From: Congeria kusceri
Lineage: Eukaryota > Mollusca > Bivalvia > Myida > Dreissenidae
DNA: 64,000 nt
Assembly (NCBI GenBank): GCA_027627225.1
Contig: CM051036.1
Span: forward strand, 38,518,426-38,582,425
Direction: 5' to 3'
Shown here piece by piece: positions 26,301-41,300 of this stretch. Under the pieces are notes generated by a model. That model was not told where the DNA came from and ran no database searches. It was given only the letters and a program-made list of their open reading frames with translations. A program made the position numbers and the translations under genes. Positions within the stretch are counted from its first letter, which is position 1; the number at the start of each line of letters is the position of its first letter.

Positions 26301-29300
26301 ATTGTGATAATCAAACGGCTGTGACAGACTCTTGTGATATTTCTAACGACGATGAAAAATCAAAGTGTGATAATGAATCAAAACAGTTTGACGGGGTAGT
26401 TGACACCAGTCAGGTTGCAGAGATTGAAACTGTCAAAAACGGTAGTGATAAAAAAGAAGTAAATGATTCATTGAATAAGAATGTGAACGCAGTGGTATCT
26501 ATGCAAGATACAAAAGTGGATCTAAGTGTGAAAAAGAAAATTGTCACAAAATCAAAGGATATTTGGAAAGATTCTGGAGAAAGTGCTCATGTGGGACCAC
26601 CTGCAAATAACTACAATAGCAACAGACCAAAGACAAAACCTGACACAGAGAAAAGTAGACCTAAAAACTCCAGCAGCGGTATGAAGAATCAGGCATCTTC
26701 AAATAGGTAGAGTTTTGTTCAGTTTAGTTATAAATCAGTTTGTAAAAGTAATCAATGACCTGAATAAATCTTAATTCTTTATCTAAATTGACCTTATTAG
26801 GTAGGTTGAAACCCCTCTTTAAATACATGTATTTTGTAGGGTGTTATGAACAAAAAGCAATAATCATGCAATAGTAACATGTATTGCCAATGGATATAGA
26901 GAAAACTAGGTAGGTGTGAATAAATATATGTTTATTTAGTGAGGCTTAGAAAACCTGAACCACAAGCCTTGGCGAGTGGTTTCACGTTTTCGTGCCGAGC
27001 AAATAAACTTATCTTTATTCAACACCAGGGCCCTCAATCAGTTTTGGGGGAAGGGGCCCACCGCCCTCTAGAGGGGTAATTTTGACTGACCGGGGGAATA
27101 TTTTAATATGGAAGTTTTTACAGACCAACTGATTTGAAAACTAACTCAACCTGAACAAGCTCTCGTCTAATTGTCGTTAGGTAAAAACGTCAAGTAATCT
27201 TACCAGCAAATGAAATTCCTTAAATATAACTTTGATTATTTTTTAGCACAAAAAACCATAGCTCAGAATCTACCGATAACGATTACAATTTGGACTAGGC
27301 TGCGGTATACATGTAACATTGCAGCTAGACACGTGCCATTTCCACGAGTTTTTTGTGATTTTGCCAGCGTTAATAAATAGTTAGCGCATTTTTCTAGCCC
27401 AGCACGATTTTAAAATGGATATATTAAACTAATATAATTCAATATGCAACACATATTTTTTTGTAAAAGTAATTTGCAGTCTCGCTTTTTAAAATATTAA
27501 TTAATTTAATGTATTCATTTAAAAGACCGAAAATGGAAATACATTACAACTCCATTATATTGTGATTCGCGGGGTCCATGGATCGCAATCGCGATATAAC
27601 TGGTCAGGTCATTCATGTGCATATACATGTAGACCCAAGCCTATTTTCGCTATCTCAAAAAGTAAATGTATAAATCACTTTTTCATTGTTGTTAACATCC
27701 ATAATGTGTTATATCCATATGTAAAATATTCTATTTGTATATACAAATATATAGTTCCTTGTAATTAATTTTAAATCAGTTATCACAAAACATATACTAA
27801 ATCAAAATGCGAAACGCCTATCCGAATTTTACTGTTCACACGTCATAAACACAAATGTTATTTACAGTTAAAATACACGAGTACTTCATGAAAAGCCCTT
27901 ATTAGAAAAGCGCGCGAAAATTATGCTGACATGAACAACGTCCCGTCATTCGCATGGAAAGCGTGGGCCTTTGTTAGAAAAGCGCGCGAACATTATGCTG
28001 ACATGAACAATGTCCCGTCATCCGCATGGAAAGCGTGGGTGTATTAATGGCCATATAAAAACTTTGTAGCGCAAAGAACTGTGAGATCTTTACTTCTGAA
28101 TAAAAGTTTTGTAGCGCATGCCAACCTAATTTTTTTATCGCCATCGATGTGCAGTTAACATTTCCTCTTAAACAACAAATATTTTGCCGTATCGATAACG
28201 TTATTGTCATTCAGATAGGTCAGTATTGATTTATGACATACAGGTACTGTGTACACCCTCCACGTGGACAGCGTGTAATTCGGCTGCTTATTAAAGCGAC
28301 AGCAGTGAAAGGACGTTGTCATGGGTGGTACGTGCGATATAAGTTGATGACGTCAAACTGTTTCACTTTGATGTTGAACGGATCGGTTTATTGTTTATCG
28401 CACATAACACATGTCAATGAAATATTAGCGATGAAGAGATCTAGACCAAAATGGCTATATTCATGATGTGGACGATTATTGGCATCTTAACTGGGTTTTA
28501 TGTAAAATTTTTGTATTTTTTGTTGCAGACCTCCGAGGGGGAATTTTTCCATTTTTATGGGGGAAAAACCATACTTTTCAGGTGGGGGAATGGGGCCGAT
28601 ATTCGGCGGCAAAAATTGTAGACTGAGGGCCCTGAAAACTCACCTGGTATTCTATTTATCCCATCATTTTCTGTCTTTACTTTAAAATAAACGAAAGAAA
28701 ACACTAAATAACATGAAAAACATAAAATGTCACGACAAACAACAAAATGACGTCAGTATACTGCGCGTGTTAGCTGCATTCCACAGTGTGGATATACAGC
28801 TAAGTTTATCCCATGGGGCATTATTTCCTCAATGCAGGCTTTATGATTGGATAAAATTTAGTGAACGGCAGAGTGGGCCCTGTTTTGTCTTACATTTACG
28901 AACAATAATCAGGCCATTTAACTTAGCGAGGTGTTGAATTGAATTTCATTTCAGGAAGTTAATTTCATTTCAGGAAGTTGTCTAATTCCTTCATCAACGC
29001 TTTAAAAGATGTCTGCTTCAATGTTCCTACAGATAACAGAATCATCACAGAGGTACGCCATATGTGTTGTCTTGTTTATACCTTTATTGTATGAGAACCA
29101 TTAATCATTTTGTGGGCAGAGGGTTTCTGTAGACACAAATTATTTTATTTTTTAAAACATGTGTAAATACATTTGTGACGTGTTGTGTGAAACGTGGGCA
29201 TAATGCATGTGCGTAAAGTGTCGTCCTGGATTAGCCTGTGCAGTCCTCACAGGCTAATCCAGGACGACACTTTCCGCTTTCATGTGTTTTTCTGTTTCTA

Positions 29301-32300
29301 GGTAGTCTCTTCTAAACATAAATCCATTGTAGGCGGAAAGTGTAGTCCCGGATTAGCCTGTGCAGACCACCTCTTATGACATGCCTCATTTGACTTGTAA
29401 TACTGAACAATAATACTTTGACATTGGTTTCATTACAAAGAGAGTTTTAAAGACTTAAAAAATATTAACTAGTCAAATATTTGTAAATTATTTTGAGAGT
29501 AATTATATTTTATTGTATTGATTCAAGCTTTGGCTGAAGTGCTCATGTTCTGCAGGTGTCTAAGATCACGGATACAGATCAACAGAAGGTGGTGCTGATG
29601 TTGGGTCGGTGCCTGCCGCATATCGTACCCAATGTCCTCCTGGCAAAGCGTGAAGTATGTTCACTGCTGTATTAGACAATTTGGTGCAAATAAACTATAT
29701 CATGGGTAGACTAGAACAATTTGTGTTGGCCCCTTTAAATTAAACTGGCAACAATCAATTACTATGCGCATGTCCTTTAAGGTAGTACAACTGTAATCAT
29801 TTCCCGTTTTTTTTTCTAAGATCGGCCGATATCGGTGACTGTCGGAAAGTTTTGTTACCCAGTTTGAACACATGGTATTTTTAATATAAGTACATTCTTT
29901 TATATAATCGCATTATTTTATACATGTTAGTATCATATATATACTTCTGACGAAAATGCAAACAGATAAAAATATTTTGACATAATGAAAAATGGATAGA
30001 ATCGAAACCAAAAGTCACATATTTTTCGTGGTATAAACAAAAACAACTGTCAAACGAAACTTATAAATACGAGCAGAAAGGGAATGCTTACTGAAAGAAA
30101 ATCGGAGCAATATAAATAACTGTCACCAGATCGTACATATGATGAACCAGCTTGAATCCTGATAACAAGGAAATGAAACACATGTAAGTAAAACAAGAAA
30201 GTGAAAGAATTGTATTTTTATTCAGAAATTTCTGAATGTATTAATATTTGTCTATAAAATCAGAACGTAATTCATAAGAGGATAATGTGATGCTTTTCAT
30301 TTCAATGCTTGAACTATGAAATTGTATTGCTTAAATGTACAGTTAATATATTAGTATAAGTAATATTATTTACATGTATTTGTGTTTGTCCATATTTCTG
30401 TTTATTCTTACAGTATACATGTAAGTAAATGAACATACAAGTCATGAAGTACATGTATGATGTGTCATTCCCTTAGTTTTGAAGCCGCAAGACACTTTAA
30501 TAGTTGAGTACGTATACTTAATATGTGTGCCATTTTGCTCATGAATGTGTGCACCAGTGTTTCTTGATGATCAGCATACTAATAAGAACACACTATTCTG
30601 TGTAGTTTGAATAAGACATGGAATAAACTGTTTTATATCACTAATGTTTTATATGCAGTTCACCATTTGTAATTTTAAAATTTTGCAGAGTAATTTGTGC
30701 AATAGACACCTAGATATATAATTGCATCAGTTAAACTGATTTTACCACAAAATTGTATATTTGTATGTATTTAAAAATTTTCACCAAAAATAAAACCGTG
30801 TCCATGCGTGCATGAACACAGTTTTTAAATACAGGAAAAATGATTTAAGACAATCAGTTTGAACAAGACTTATAAAAAAATGCAAATTTTACAAACGTAT
30901 CCTTAGAATTATATAACAAACATACTTATAAACTATGAAATGCACAGGTTTATGTGAAAAAAATAATAAATCATTTCCTTTCTATGTTTGTTTTCTTATT
31001 CTAACTTCACATAATAGTATGTTTAAGGATCCATTCAGTAATTACACAGTTTTGGCATTAATTTTACCTAACACTGAAAAGTATGGCTTACTAGGTTGGG
31101 TTGCACATATACTGGAAAGTTTTGTATGTATATTGTTAAATATGTAGTGAAAAACAATCAGTTATTGGATTGTTTTAAAATATTTTTGCAGCTGAAGGAA
31201 GGGAATTGCCACAAATGACTCGGAATGCTTCCCTGGGGGTCAAACCTGGTGCTCAACACAGTACACATGTTTTTCTGACTGTGCCTGTTGGTGAAGATGC
31301 AGCCTAAATTACCAGCATATACAGCCTTAATTACCAGCATAAACATTGTTGACATGAAGATGATTGGATACGAAGATAATAAATAAGACACTTATTGTTG
31401 ATGTACGGTGTGTTGTCTCAGAGCTGAAAACGTTGCAGGGTGTGGGTGGCATTTTGTGCACCTCTAGGCAACTGAATTTTGCAAAAAAGTTTGTTTAACT
31501 GAAATAATAACTTTTAATTATTAATATATTTAGTTTAACTGGTATAAATGGTGTATTATACTTAAAATGCATAATTTATGTCACATTTGATAATTATTGT
31601 TGTGGCATTGCCTAAATATAGCTGTCTATTTTTTAAGGGGTTTGATAGTTTTTCTTCACTTTTTCAAGAAGTACACGGTAAATTTCTAACTTTTTATTTT
31701 AGTCAAATATATGTCATAGATGAAAAATAAATAAAAAGATTTATGTGAAAAAACATACAAGTCCAGGAAGACCAAAATCTTTAAGACAGCAGATTATTTT
31801 ATCTGTTCTGTCAGCTTCAAGTTTATGCTGAGCTTCCACAGAAAATTGATAAATATCAATACTTTTATCTTCTTTAACGCCTTATGTTGCCTTATTTTAT
31901 AATCTTCAATCATTACTTGTATAAAAGACACCAATATTTTGGATATATTTGCAACTATAATTGAGTTATGATTTTTTTTCAACCATAGGGTAAATAAATT
32001 TTGATGGAAAAATGGAAAAAAGGGTTGTCGTTTTTTTGCATGGAAAGCCACCCTGAAAATTCGTAATTAGATCAGTGAATTAGGTTTGGAATATTGCCCA
32101 TTACAGTTGTACTTCCTTAAATAAACTATTTTTACTAACATAACTCGTGTATTCTATGATTGCCTTAACTCTTGGAGGAAATACAAAACAATTATTTTTT
32201 GATACAGGATAAGTAAATATGCCCCCCTCCGCCCCCTCGAAGATGGTAGGGATATTGGTCCAACAGTTTTAATCCGATCTTCACCATAATTGATATTTTA

Positions 32301-35300
32301 AAGATTGCTCTGAACCTAGAGGGTGCATACCTGTTTTACGAACAATGCTCGTTACATTCTATTTCAGGAGTTAATCCCCCTGATCATATGTACCACAATG
32401 CTTCACCCAGATGCAAAGGAACGAGACAACCTGCTCAACATCCTCTTCAACCTCATTAAAAAACCTGACGAGGAGCAGAGGTACTACATTGATTGGGAAA
32501 GGACCATATCCATTATAGTATAAAATCTTGCCATAAAACGTTTGTCTGCACGTTATAATGTTCTTAGATAATGCCATCTTGATTGACATTTTGCTTTAAC
32601 TGATTAAATCAATCAATGACAAGAAAGGTGTTTGTGTTGTCATGAAATATTTCTTCTTTATTTGACTGCTTTACTCCTACATGAATCTAGACACATGATT
32701 CTGATGGAGTGTATAGCATATGCACAGCAGTTGTCTTTGTTTCATTGTTTCACTCCTTCTCCATAGACAGATGATTCTGACGGGCTGTATAGCGTTTGCA
32801 CAGCACGTCGGTCCAACTCGTCTTGAGGCCGAGCTTCTTCCACAATGCTGGGAACAGGTAGGTTTTAGGCTGGTGGAATAAATGTGCAGAAAAAAACTGT
32901 AAAAGTTTTAACAACCAGTAGTATATGCGACATTGCAACCATAGAGTAATTACTGTAATTAAAATTTTAACTATGAACACATCAGAAAATTGAAAATTAC
33001 AGTGTTCAAATAATTGTTCATGAGAAAGATACACATATCACGTTTTCTTTCAACTTGAAAATAAAATTTTAAAATCATTTGAATGTCATAACAAAGGACT
33101 AAAAAGAAGCCTGGTGCAGCACTCTGCTATTTTGCACTCCATCTATCCCTATGTTTGCACTCCATCTATCCCTATGCTTGCACTCCATCTATCCTTATGT
33201 TTGCAGTCCATCTATCCCTATGTTTGCACTCCATCTATCCCCCTGGTTATGAAGCCACAAAGTACAACCATTGCTGTTTCAGATCAGTCACAAATACATG
33301 GAGCGAAGGCTGCTTGTGGCAGAGGCCTGTGGAGCACTGGCCCAGTATATACCGGTGAGATCTAGTGTTCCTACTCTGGATGGTTTTGTCCCTGTTCTTT
33401 GGGAATGGTGAATATTTGTTCCCATCAGTTTGTACTAGTCCAATGTCATGTGGGGTCAAAAACTTGGTCACTAGATCATATTGAAGAAAAAGCTTGTGAA
33501 CACTCTAGAAGTCACATTTTTTTGCCTAATCAACATGAAACTAGCTCAAAAAACATTTGTTCTAATGATATCTCGGCCGAGTGCGAAAATGGTTCCAGTC
33601 TGCTGAAAAACATGGCCCCCAAGGGGTGGAGTAGTTTTCCTTATATGGCTATAGAAAAGGCTTGTGAACACCCTAGAAATCACATATTTTGCCCAATCAA
33701 CATAAAACTTGCTCAGAACCTTTGTTCTTATGATATCTCAGCCGAGTTCGAAAATGGTTCCGCTCCGTTGAAAAACATGACCTCCAGAGGGCGGGGCAGT
33801 TTTCCTTATATGGCTATAGAAAAAACTTGTGAACTCTCTAGAAGTCACATTTTTTGCCCAATCAACATGAAATTTGCTCAGAACCTTTGTTCTTGTGCTA
33901 TATCGGCTGAGTTCGAAAAAGGTTCCACTTCTTTGAAAAACATGGCCACCGGGGGGGGGGGGGGGGCAGTGTTCCTTATGCTGGAGTTGATGACAAAGGT
34001 ATATTAAAGTTTCAATTGAAACTTTTTAAAACTTTCAAAAACTAGGTCACCAGGCCTGATTGAAGAAAAAGCTTGTGAATACTCTAAAGGCCACATTTTT
34101 AGCCGAATTTTCACGAAACTTGCTCGGCTGAGTTCGATGATGGTTCCGGTCCGTTGAAAAACATGGCGGCCTGGGGGGCAGTTTTCCATATATGGCTGTA
34201 GGAAAAGCTTGTGAACACTAGAAGTCACAATTTTTGGCCAATCGACATGAAACTTGCTCAGAACCTTTGTTCTTATATCTCGGTGGAGTAAGAAAATGGT
34301 TCCGGTCCATTGAAAAAAACATGGCCACCAGGGGAGGGGAGGGGGTTCAGTTTTCTTTATATGGATATATTGAACAATTTAGAAAGCTTGTGAACACTCG
34401 AGAGGCCACATTTGAATCCCAATCATCATGAAACTTTCTCAGAACATTTGTCGCAATGATATCTCGGACAAGTTCGAACCCAGGTCACGTGGTAATATAC
34501 TTGGTCACCAGGCCAAAAAAAAAAGAAAAGAACAACAAGCTTGCAAACAATCTAGAGGCCACATTTTTAAACGAATCTTCATGTAACTTGCTCAGAACAG
34601 TTGAATTCCTTAGCCCCTCAGGTGAGCGACCTTTGGCCTTACGGCCATCTTGTTTATTTGTTCATATAATTGTTCTAAATACTTATTTTTCAAATTTGGT
34701 GGAAGACTGTGTGAGTATGGCCCATGACTAGATGAAAAATAATGTTATATAAATGAAGTACATGGTTCATTTGCCCTTCTGACAATAGTAATAAAACACT
34801 GTAATAATATAATTAATATGATCTGCTGTCACATCGTTATTGTGCTCCCCGAAAAATGGGGGGGGAGCATATAGTCGCCGCCTTGTCCGTCCGTCCTTCC
34901 GTCGTCCTTCCGTCCCACTTTATTGTCCGGGCTATTACTCAGGGACTAAAAGATGTAATTCAACGAAACTTTATGGGAAGCTTCATTGCCAAGAGGAGGT
35001 GTGCATATTACCAGGATGTTCCGCTTCAATGATTTTCCTCAGAGTTATGGGACTTTTAAGATTTCTGAAATTTGTATATAGTGCACAATTCTTGACTCTC
35101 TTGTCCAGGTTTTTTCTTAGCAACTACTGGCTGAAATTGAACAAAACTTCACGGGAAGCTTCATTACCAAGAGGAGGTGTGTATATTACCAGGATGTTTC
35201 ACTTCAATGATTTTTCTCGGAGTTATGGGACTTTGAAGACATCTGAAGTTAGTATATAGTGCAAAATTCTTGTCCGGGCTGTTTCTCAGTAACTACTGGA

Positions 35301-38300
35301 CAGATTTTATTGAAACTTAATGGAACTCTTCATTACCAAAAGGAGTTGTGCATATTACCAGGATGTTCCGTTTCAATGATTTTTCTCGGAGTTATGGGAC
35401 TTTAAAGATTTCTTAAATTAGTATATAGTGCACAATTCTTTTCTGGGCTTTTTCTCAGCAACTACTGGACAGATTTCATTGAAACTTAATGGAACGCTTC
35501 ATTACCAAGAGTAGTTGTGCATATTACCAGGATGTTCCGCTTCAATGATTTTTCTTAGAGTTATGGTACTTTGAAGATTTTTGAAATTATTTTATAGTGC
35601 ACAGTTCTTGTATGGGCTTTTTCACAGCAACTACTGGCCAGATTTCAATAAACTATATGGGAATCTTCATTGCCAAAAGGAGGTATGCATATTACCAGGG
35701 CGTTCCGCTTCAGTGATTTTCTTGGAGTTATGGGACTTTGAAGATGTCAATTGTGTCATATCTGTTACTAAGGAATTGCTCTATGAATTCAATGATACTT
35801 GACGGAAAACTAAATAACTAGGAATTGAAAAAACCATACGGGTTTTATAGTAATGATCCATCATTTAGATTTATTATTTTGTTAATTTTTTAATTTTAGA
35901 TTTTTACTAGATGTTCATATTGTATTTTTGTGGTATTTTTACATACAGCTTTTATGTCAGATTTGGTCTTGCAGTTCTAGTGATTTTTAGTCATTTTAAT
36001 ATCTCTGCCCTTCTCATTGCATTTATATTGCTTGACAAAACGCATTGGGGAGCATCCATCAGTTTTACTGATATCCTTGTTTATTTGTTTGTTGCAGAGT
36101 GAGTTGCGTAGTTCTCTCGTGTTGTCAATGCTGCAGCAGATGTTACAGGATGATAAAGAGGCAGATGTTCGGGAAGCTGTCGTCAGAAGCCTTGGTCTTA
36201 TTATAGGATTTATCAATGATAAAGATAAATATTCTCAGGTAACTTACCTGTACTTGCTATATGATTTATCAAGGATAAAGATAAATATTCTCAGGTAACT
36301 TACCTGTATTTGCTATATGATTTATCAAAGATAAAGATAAATATTCTCAGGTAACTTACCTCTTTGTATTACATGAGTTTTCCAAATAAAGAGAAATATT
36401 CTCAGGTAACATACTAGTCTGAATATATGATTAATCAATCATAAAGATAAATATTCTCAGTTGGCATGCCCAGTCTGGTTATGGAATTTATCAACCATAA
36501 AGATAAATATTTTCAGGTAACATACCTAGTCTGAATATACAATTAATCAATGATAACAATAAATAGTTTCAGGTGGCATGCCCAGATTAATTAAAGCATT
36601 AATCAGTGATAAAATAAATCTCAGGTAACATACTTAGTCTGCCCCTTCTTAACCATTCAGATTTTACTTAATATGTTCTAACTATTGCTTTAATGGCATG
36701 TCGGGCCTGACAAGCGAAACAGGCCTGAGGAAAATCCTGATAATGATAAAGGATACATTTATCAGGTTACATACTGTTTGAGACTTGTTTACGACTATGT
36801 GTTCCTGTCAACATGGCTGTATGCTTTGAGTTGGTCATATTGTTACCATTGTTAGGGATCTGAACTGCTCAAGGTTGCCCTGAAGGACACAGCAGAGAAG
36901 GTGGTGACAAGTGCCAAGCAGATCTTACTCCCATCATTTGCAATGTGGGCGTATGAGTTGGGTCGTCTGGAACACAGTCTCATGCATGGTTTCCTACGCG
37001 ACCTTGAAGAACTAGTTAAGGCAATTCCACTATGCTTTCTTACTAACCCAGAAGCACAAGATTTAATGTAGACTGGAGTTGCAAAGAAATACAATATCTT
37101 TTCTTTTCTGGTTCATATGTGTTTGCTTTGAATGCCAGTAACAAAATGAACCTTGTGTGATCTGTATTCTTCGTAATATTCTTGAAGTTTGTTACACGGT
37201 TTTAAGCATAGTTTGCTGTTTTACGGCATTCTTCATTCTTGAATAATTTTCCCTAATAGAATACAATTATTATAAAAAAATGTATTTTTGATCTATGGGT
37301 AAGTTTCTGTTGATACTTTTATGGTGAATCTAAAATCTAATTATTGTAATGTGTACAGTTCTTAATAAAGCAAGTTGTATTTCTTTGCACAATAGCAGTA
37401 AGTGTGTTTATAGTTAACACAAGTTTGTAGCCAGAACACTTGTAACAATTCTTCTCTATTATTGTTCTTATAAAGACGTTTATCATCTAGTGGAAACCAT
37501 ATAAAATAGTTGATAATTTCTGTGATAATCTTTTTAGCTTTTAATTGTTAATGCAATGTAAATTTACTTGTAGTCTCCAGCTTTTCCAAGCCAAATGTTA
37601 TTAATTTTTTTGATATAAAAAAATAAAAATAAAATGTAACCTTGCCATATGACTACGATAGTTTTCAATCTCAAATTTAGTCTCAATTTTAAATATAGAC
37701 CAATCATTTTGCTTGTTACATACAAGGTTTGATTTTTATTGGCAAATATTTTAGATTACGACTAAGATTAAATTGAAGAATGTTCGTAGTCATGTGGCCT
37801 GGTGTGTAATCATGAAAACTGTTGAGATAATCATTATTCTAAACATACTCGCTAAGTTTTCTATAGACAAAGAACAAAATTATCGTTGTTAAACTACCCA
37901 ATAAATAATGCAAAAAATTGTCCCGATTCTAGGCGGAGCATAGTAAAATGTAGTATTACAATTGCAAAAATATTTGTCAAATCATGTTAGAATCAAAATA
38001 ATTTTTGCATTAATGTCCTTGTGGTTTAATTCCTAAGCATCAGAACTAAAAAATTGCTGTTTATTGGCCGATAAACAGCGATAATGCAACTTTGAGCCCT
38101 AAGGAGTCTGAATAAATGATTGATGCAATATAATTTGTCTTCAATAATAATATGAGGCGCGTCGTGGGAAATGCATGTACGTAAAGTGTCGTCCCGGATT
38201 AGCCTGTGCAATCCACACAGGCTAATCCAGGACGGCACTTTCCGCCTACAGTGGATATATGTTTAGAAGAGACTTCCTTGAAACAGAAAATACCATAAAA

Positions 38301-41300
38301 GCGGAAAGTGCCGTCCTGGATTAGCCTGTGTGGACTGCACAGGCTAATCCGGGACGACACTTGACGCACATGCATTAAGACACACTTTACGCACATGCAT
38401 TAAGACAGATTTTTTCATGATGCGCCACATATTTAGGTCCTTATTTTCCCAACATTCAATTGTATGTATTAAATCTGATGCAGCACTCATGGTGATAAAC
38501 CTACTGTATCTTAAGTATTGATATTAACAGTAGATATTCTTCCTTCGTGCCTTCACAGGATATTCCATTGATGAATGTAAGTATCGAATGAAATGTTCGG
38601 GATTACTCCATGCAGTGATATCCCTTTGAACAGCTGTCAAAACTGCTAGCTTCCCCTGATTTGTGAATTTGGTGGTGTTGTGATTGAGTTGTCTTCCCAC
38701 TTTCAAATAAGCAAATGTCAGTTGTTGTTTTTTCTGCTTGACTAATGAGGTGTTATTCTTGCTACAGGAAAATCAGTCAAACCTACTCACGAAATGTTCT
38801 GCCATTGTAATATCTACAGTTTAATACAAATAGGTTGAAGAATTCTTAATTTCATGATATTGTGAAATGTTTGTATTTCTCAAGAATTGTAGATGCTAAA
38901 ATTCTAGTTCTGTTATCTAAAAGCAACAAAAATATTTGAATAACTAAAAAAAAATAAGATGCCAGTAAAGTTGATAAGCCATGTTGATATGCTATAAAAC
39001 TGACATAGGCACAATATTTTTTTTAAGAAGATTATTGAATAGTTGGAAGCATATTTGCTTAATTTTAAAATTGTAAATATGTGCTAATATTGCATCTTGA
39101 AAAATGTGTATTTGGTAAATTCTCCAGATTTCACTCGCTATTTAACATAATATTAACATTGCAGTGATGGGTTTCTTTGAGCTAATGAGAGGAAATACAT
39201 GCTTCATTCTGCAATATTTACAGTTTTAGTAGTTGTCTGCATCATTTACCATGTAATTTGATGTTGTCTTTTATCAACATAGACCTTATGAACTCCTGTC
39301 TGTTATATGTTAATGTTAACATCATCATAATTTATCCTGTATAATTTAGGCCTATACTGTTTTGGAAATAAAACTAATAAATATTTTTTCTCATAAGTAA
39401 TTTTCTAAAAGGCACAATAAATTACACACAGTAATTTATGCTTTGTCTTATTATTTCCCTGTACTAAGCAGCATACGACATCTTTTTTGTTGCAGACGTC
39501 AATTTCTACCCAGAGATCTCCCAGTGGTGTGGCTCCCCTAAACGAAGGCCGGTTCCTGTTGTATGTGAACACGCTGCAGGAGCTGGTTCCCTTCCTGTAC
39601 TTGTCTGTCCTGGAAAGCGGACCCTATACTGACCGACTGTCGGAGGAGATGTCGTCCATAGGGGACAATGAAGGCAAAGCTTATCCACATTGCCCCTTTA
39701 CAAGTGCATTGCCCCTTTACAATAATTATGAAATGATTTGTTACAACTGCTTGTTCCAGTCCAGTACAAAAGATCTAAGATAAAGTGCACTACCTGAATA
39801 ATGTTCATATTCTGAATCTTCTGCAGTTGCTGAGACATCTGCAGTTTTCTGGCATATATGATGACAATATTATTTGATTGTCACTTGCTGCAGTTTTCCA
39901 TCCCAGTATATAAGATCTAGGTCTATTTAAGAATAATGCACTGCATTAATGATGTAAATATTGTGTTCTGTCACAGTTTTCCGGTACACTCGGTCAAACT
40001 CCCGTCTGACAGACCTGGTGACTATCGTGGGTAACAAGTGGCACCTTGGGGCGCTCGTGAAACTGTTTGAGGAGCACGTCAACCAGGAATGGTTCGAACC
40101 CTGGGACAACCTCAACTGGATGGTCAATAATCTGTACGTTATGAGTGATATAGGTGGAGCTTTGTTTGATTATTTGACGATTGCATGGTCACTGTTTGCT
40201 TATTTGAAGAAGGTATTTGCATCCTTTTTGCCTGTGCATCAATACATGCACCAACTTAAACCCTTGTGCATGTTTGCATATGTATATATCAAAATAACTT
40301 TTTTGCTCTGATTGTTTTAAACTCTGTACTGGCTAAGTACGTAAATCGGGACAGTTCTTAAATCCGGACACCTGAAAAATATGTGTTTGTTTGATCAAGA
40401 CCAATAATTCTAATGTATTGATTGATGCACACGCCTGTCTCAGCACCATATGTCAAGTTTCAACAGAATCGATTGAGTATTATTTCGCTTACTTACTATT
40501 GCTTTTATCTTAATTAAAAATGTAAACATTTGCATGTGGGGGAATGACATCAAAACAGTTTAGTCAATAACTAAAGCTTTAGAGTGCAAATTATGAAAGT
40601 AAACACCAGAAAAAGGTAAACAAAGGAAGAAAAACAAGAAATCTGACAAACAAAGTGTAGTTCATTGTTTACTTCTGTTTATTTTATTTTAAGTAAAGTA
40701 TATTGAAAAACAGTGTCCGGATTTAGGTACTCTCCATCCGTTTTTCGAAACATGCTACTTGCCTTTTTTAAACACTTCATTCAGTTACTTTTAAATAGCA
40801 TTTTTCACTAATATTTTGACCAAAGCTTAAGATTAAACCCTACTTATTATGTTTAACTTATTATTTTTGTTTGATGCAATTATCAAGAAAAATCGTCAAA
40901 AACCAGCAAAAGTGTCAGGATTTACGTACTTCGCCTGTACTCTGTTAATTCAGTTATTATTCAACAGTTGAGTTCACAATCTCAAACTTAGTGTTAATGT
41001 ATATATAGACCAAATGGTTGAAAATGGTTGTAAAAAGTGAGCCATGATTTTTATTGGCTAATATCAAGATTCGGACTTGTTTAATTTTAATAATATTCAT
41101 ACCAGTACCAGTAGTCTAGGGCCTATTCACATCTAGTTTTCCATCTCAAAGTTAACCTCAATTTAAAATGTTGACCAAGCCAAATCCTTGTTAAGTGTAA
41201 GCTTCGATTTTCATTGGCTGAAATTTTGAAACTAAGACTAAATATAAGTTTTGGAATAGTTGAAGTCCTAGAGCCAGCATGTAATCTTTTCCATTATCAG

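Noticed and set aside
37021..37071. Exon 15 reading on to TAG at 37069 as a gene end
   Set aside because: HEAT-coding exons continue downstream in phase and match human RELCH, so the read-through is intronic; a short isoform cannot be excluded.
39674..39783. Extension of exon 16 to a GT donor at ACAA|GTGCAT
   Set aside because: It inserts about ten residues with no counterpart in the human protein; the GC donor gives a gap-free alignment.
40088..40110. tRNA B-box-like GGTTCGAACCC
   Set aside because: It lies in RELCH exon 17 coding sequence; no A-box or cloverleaf around it.
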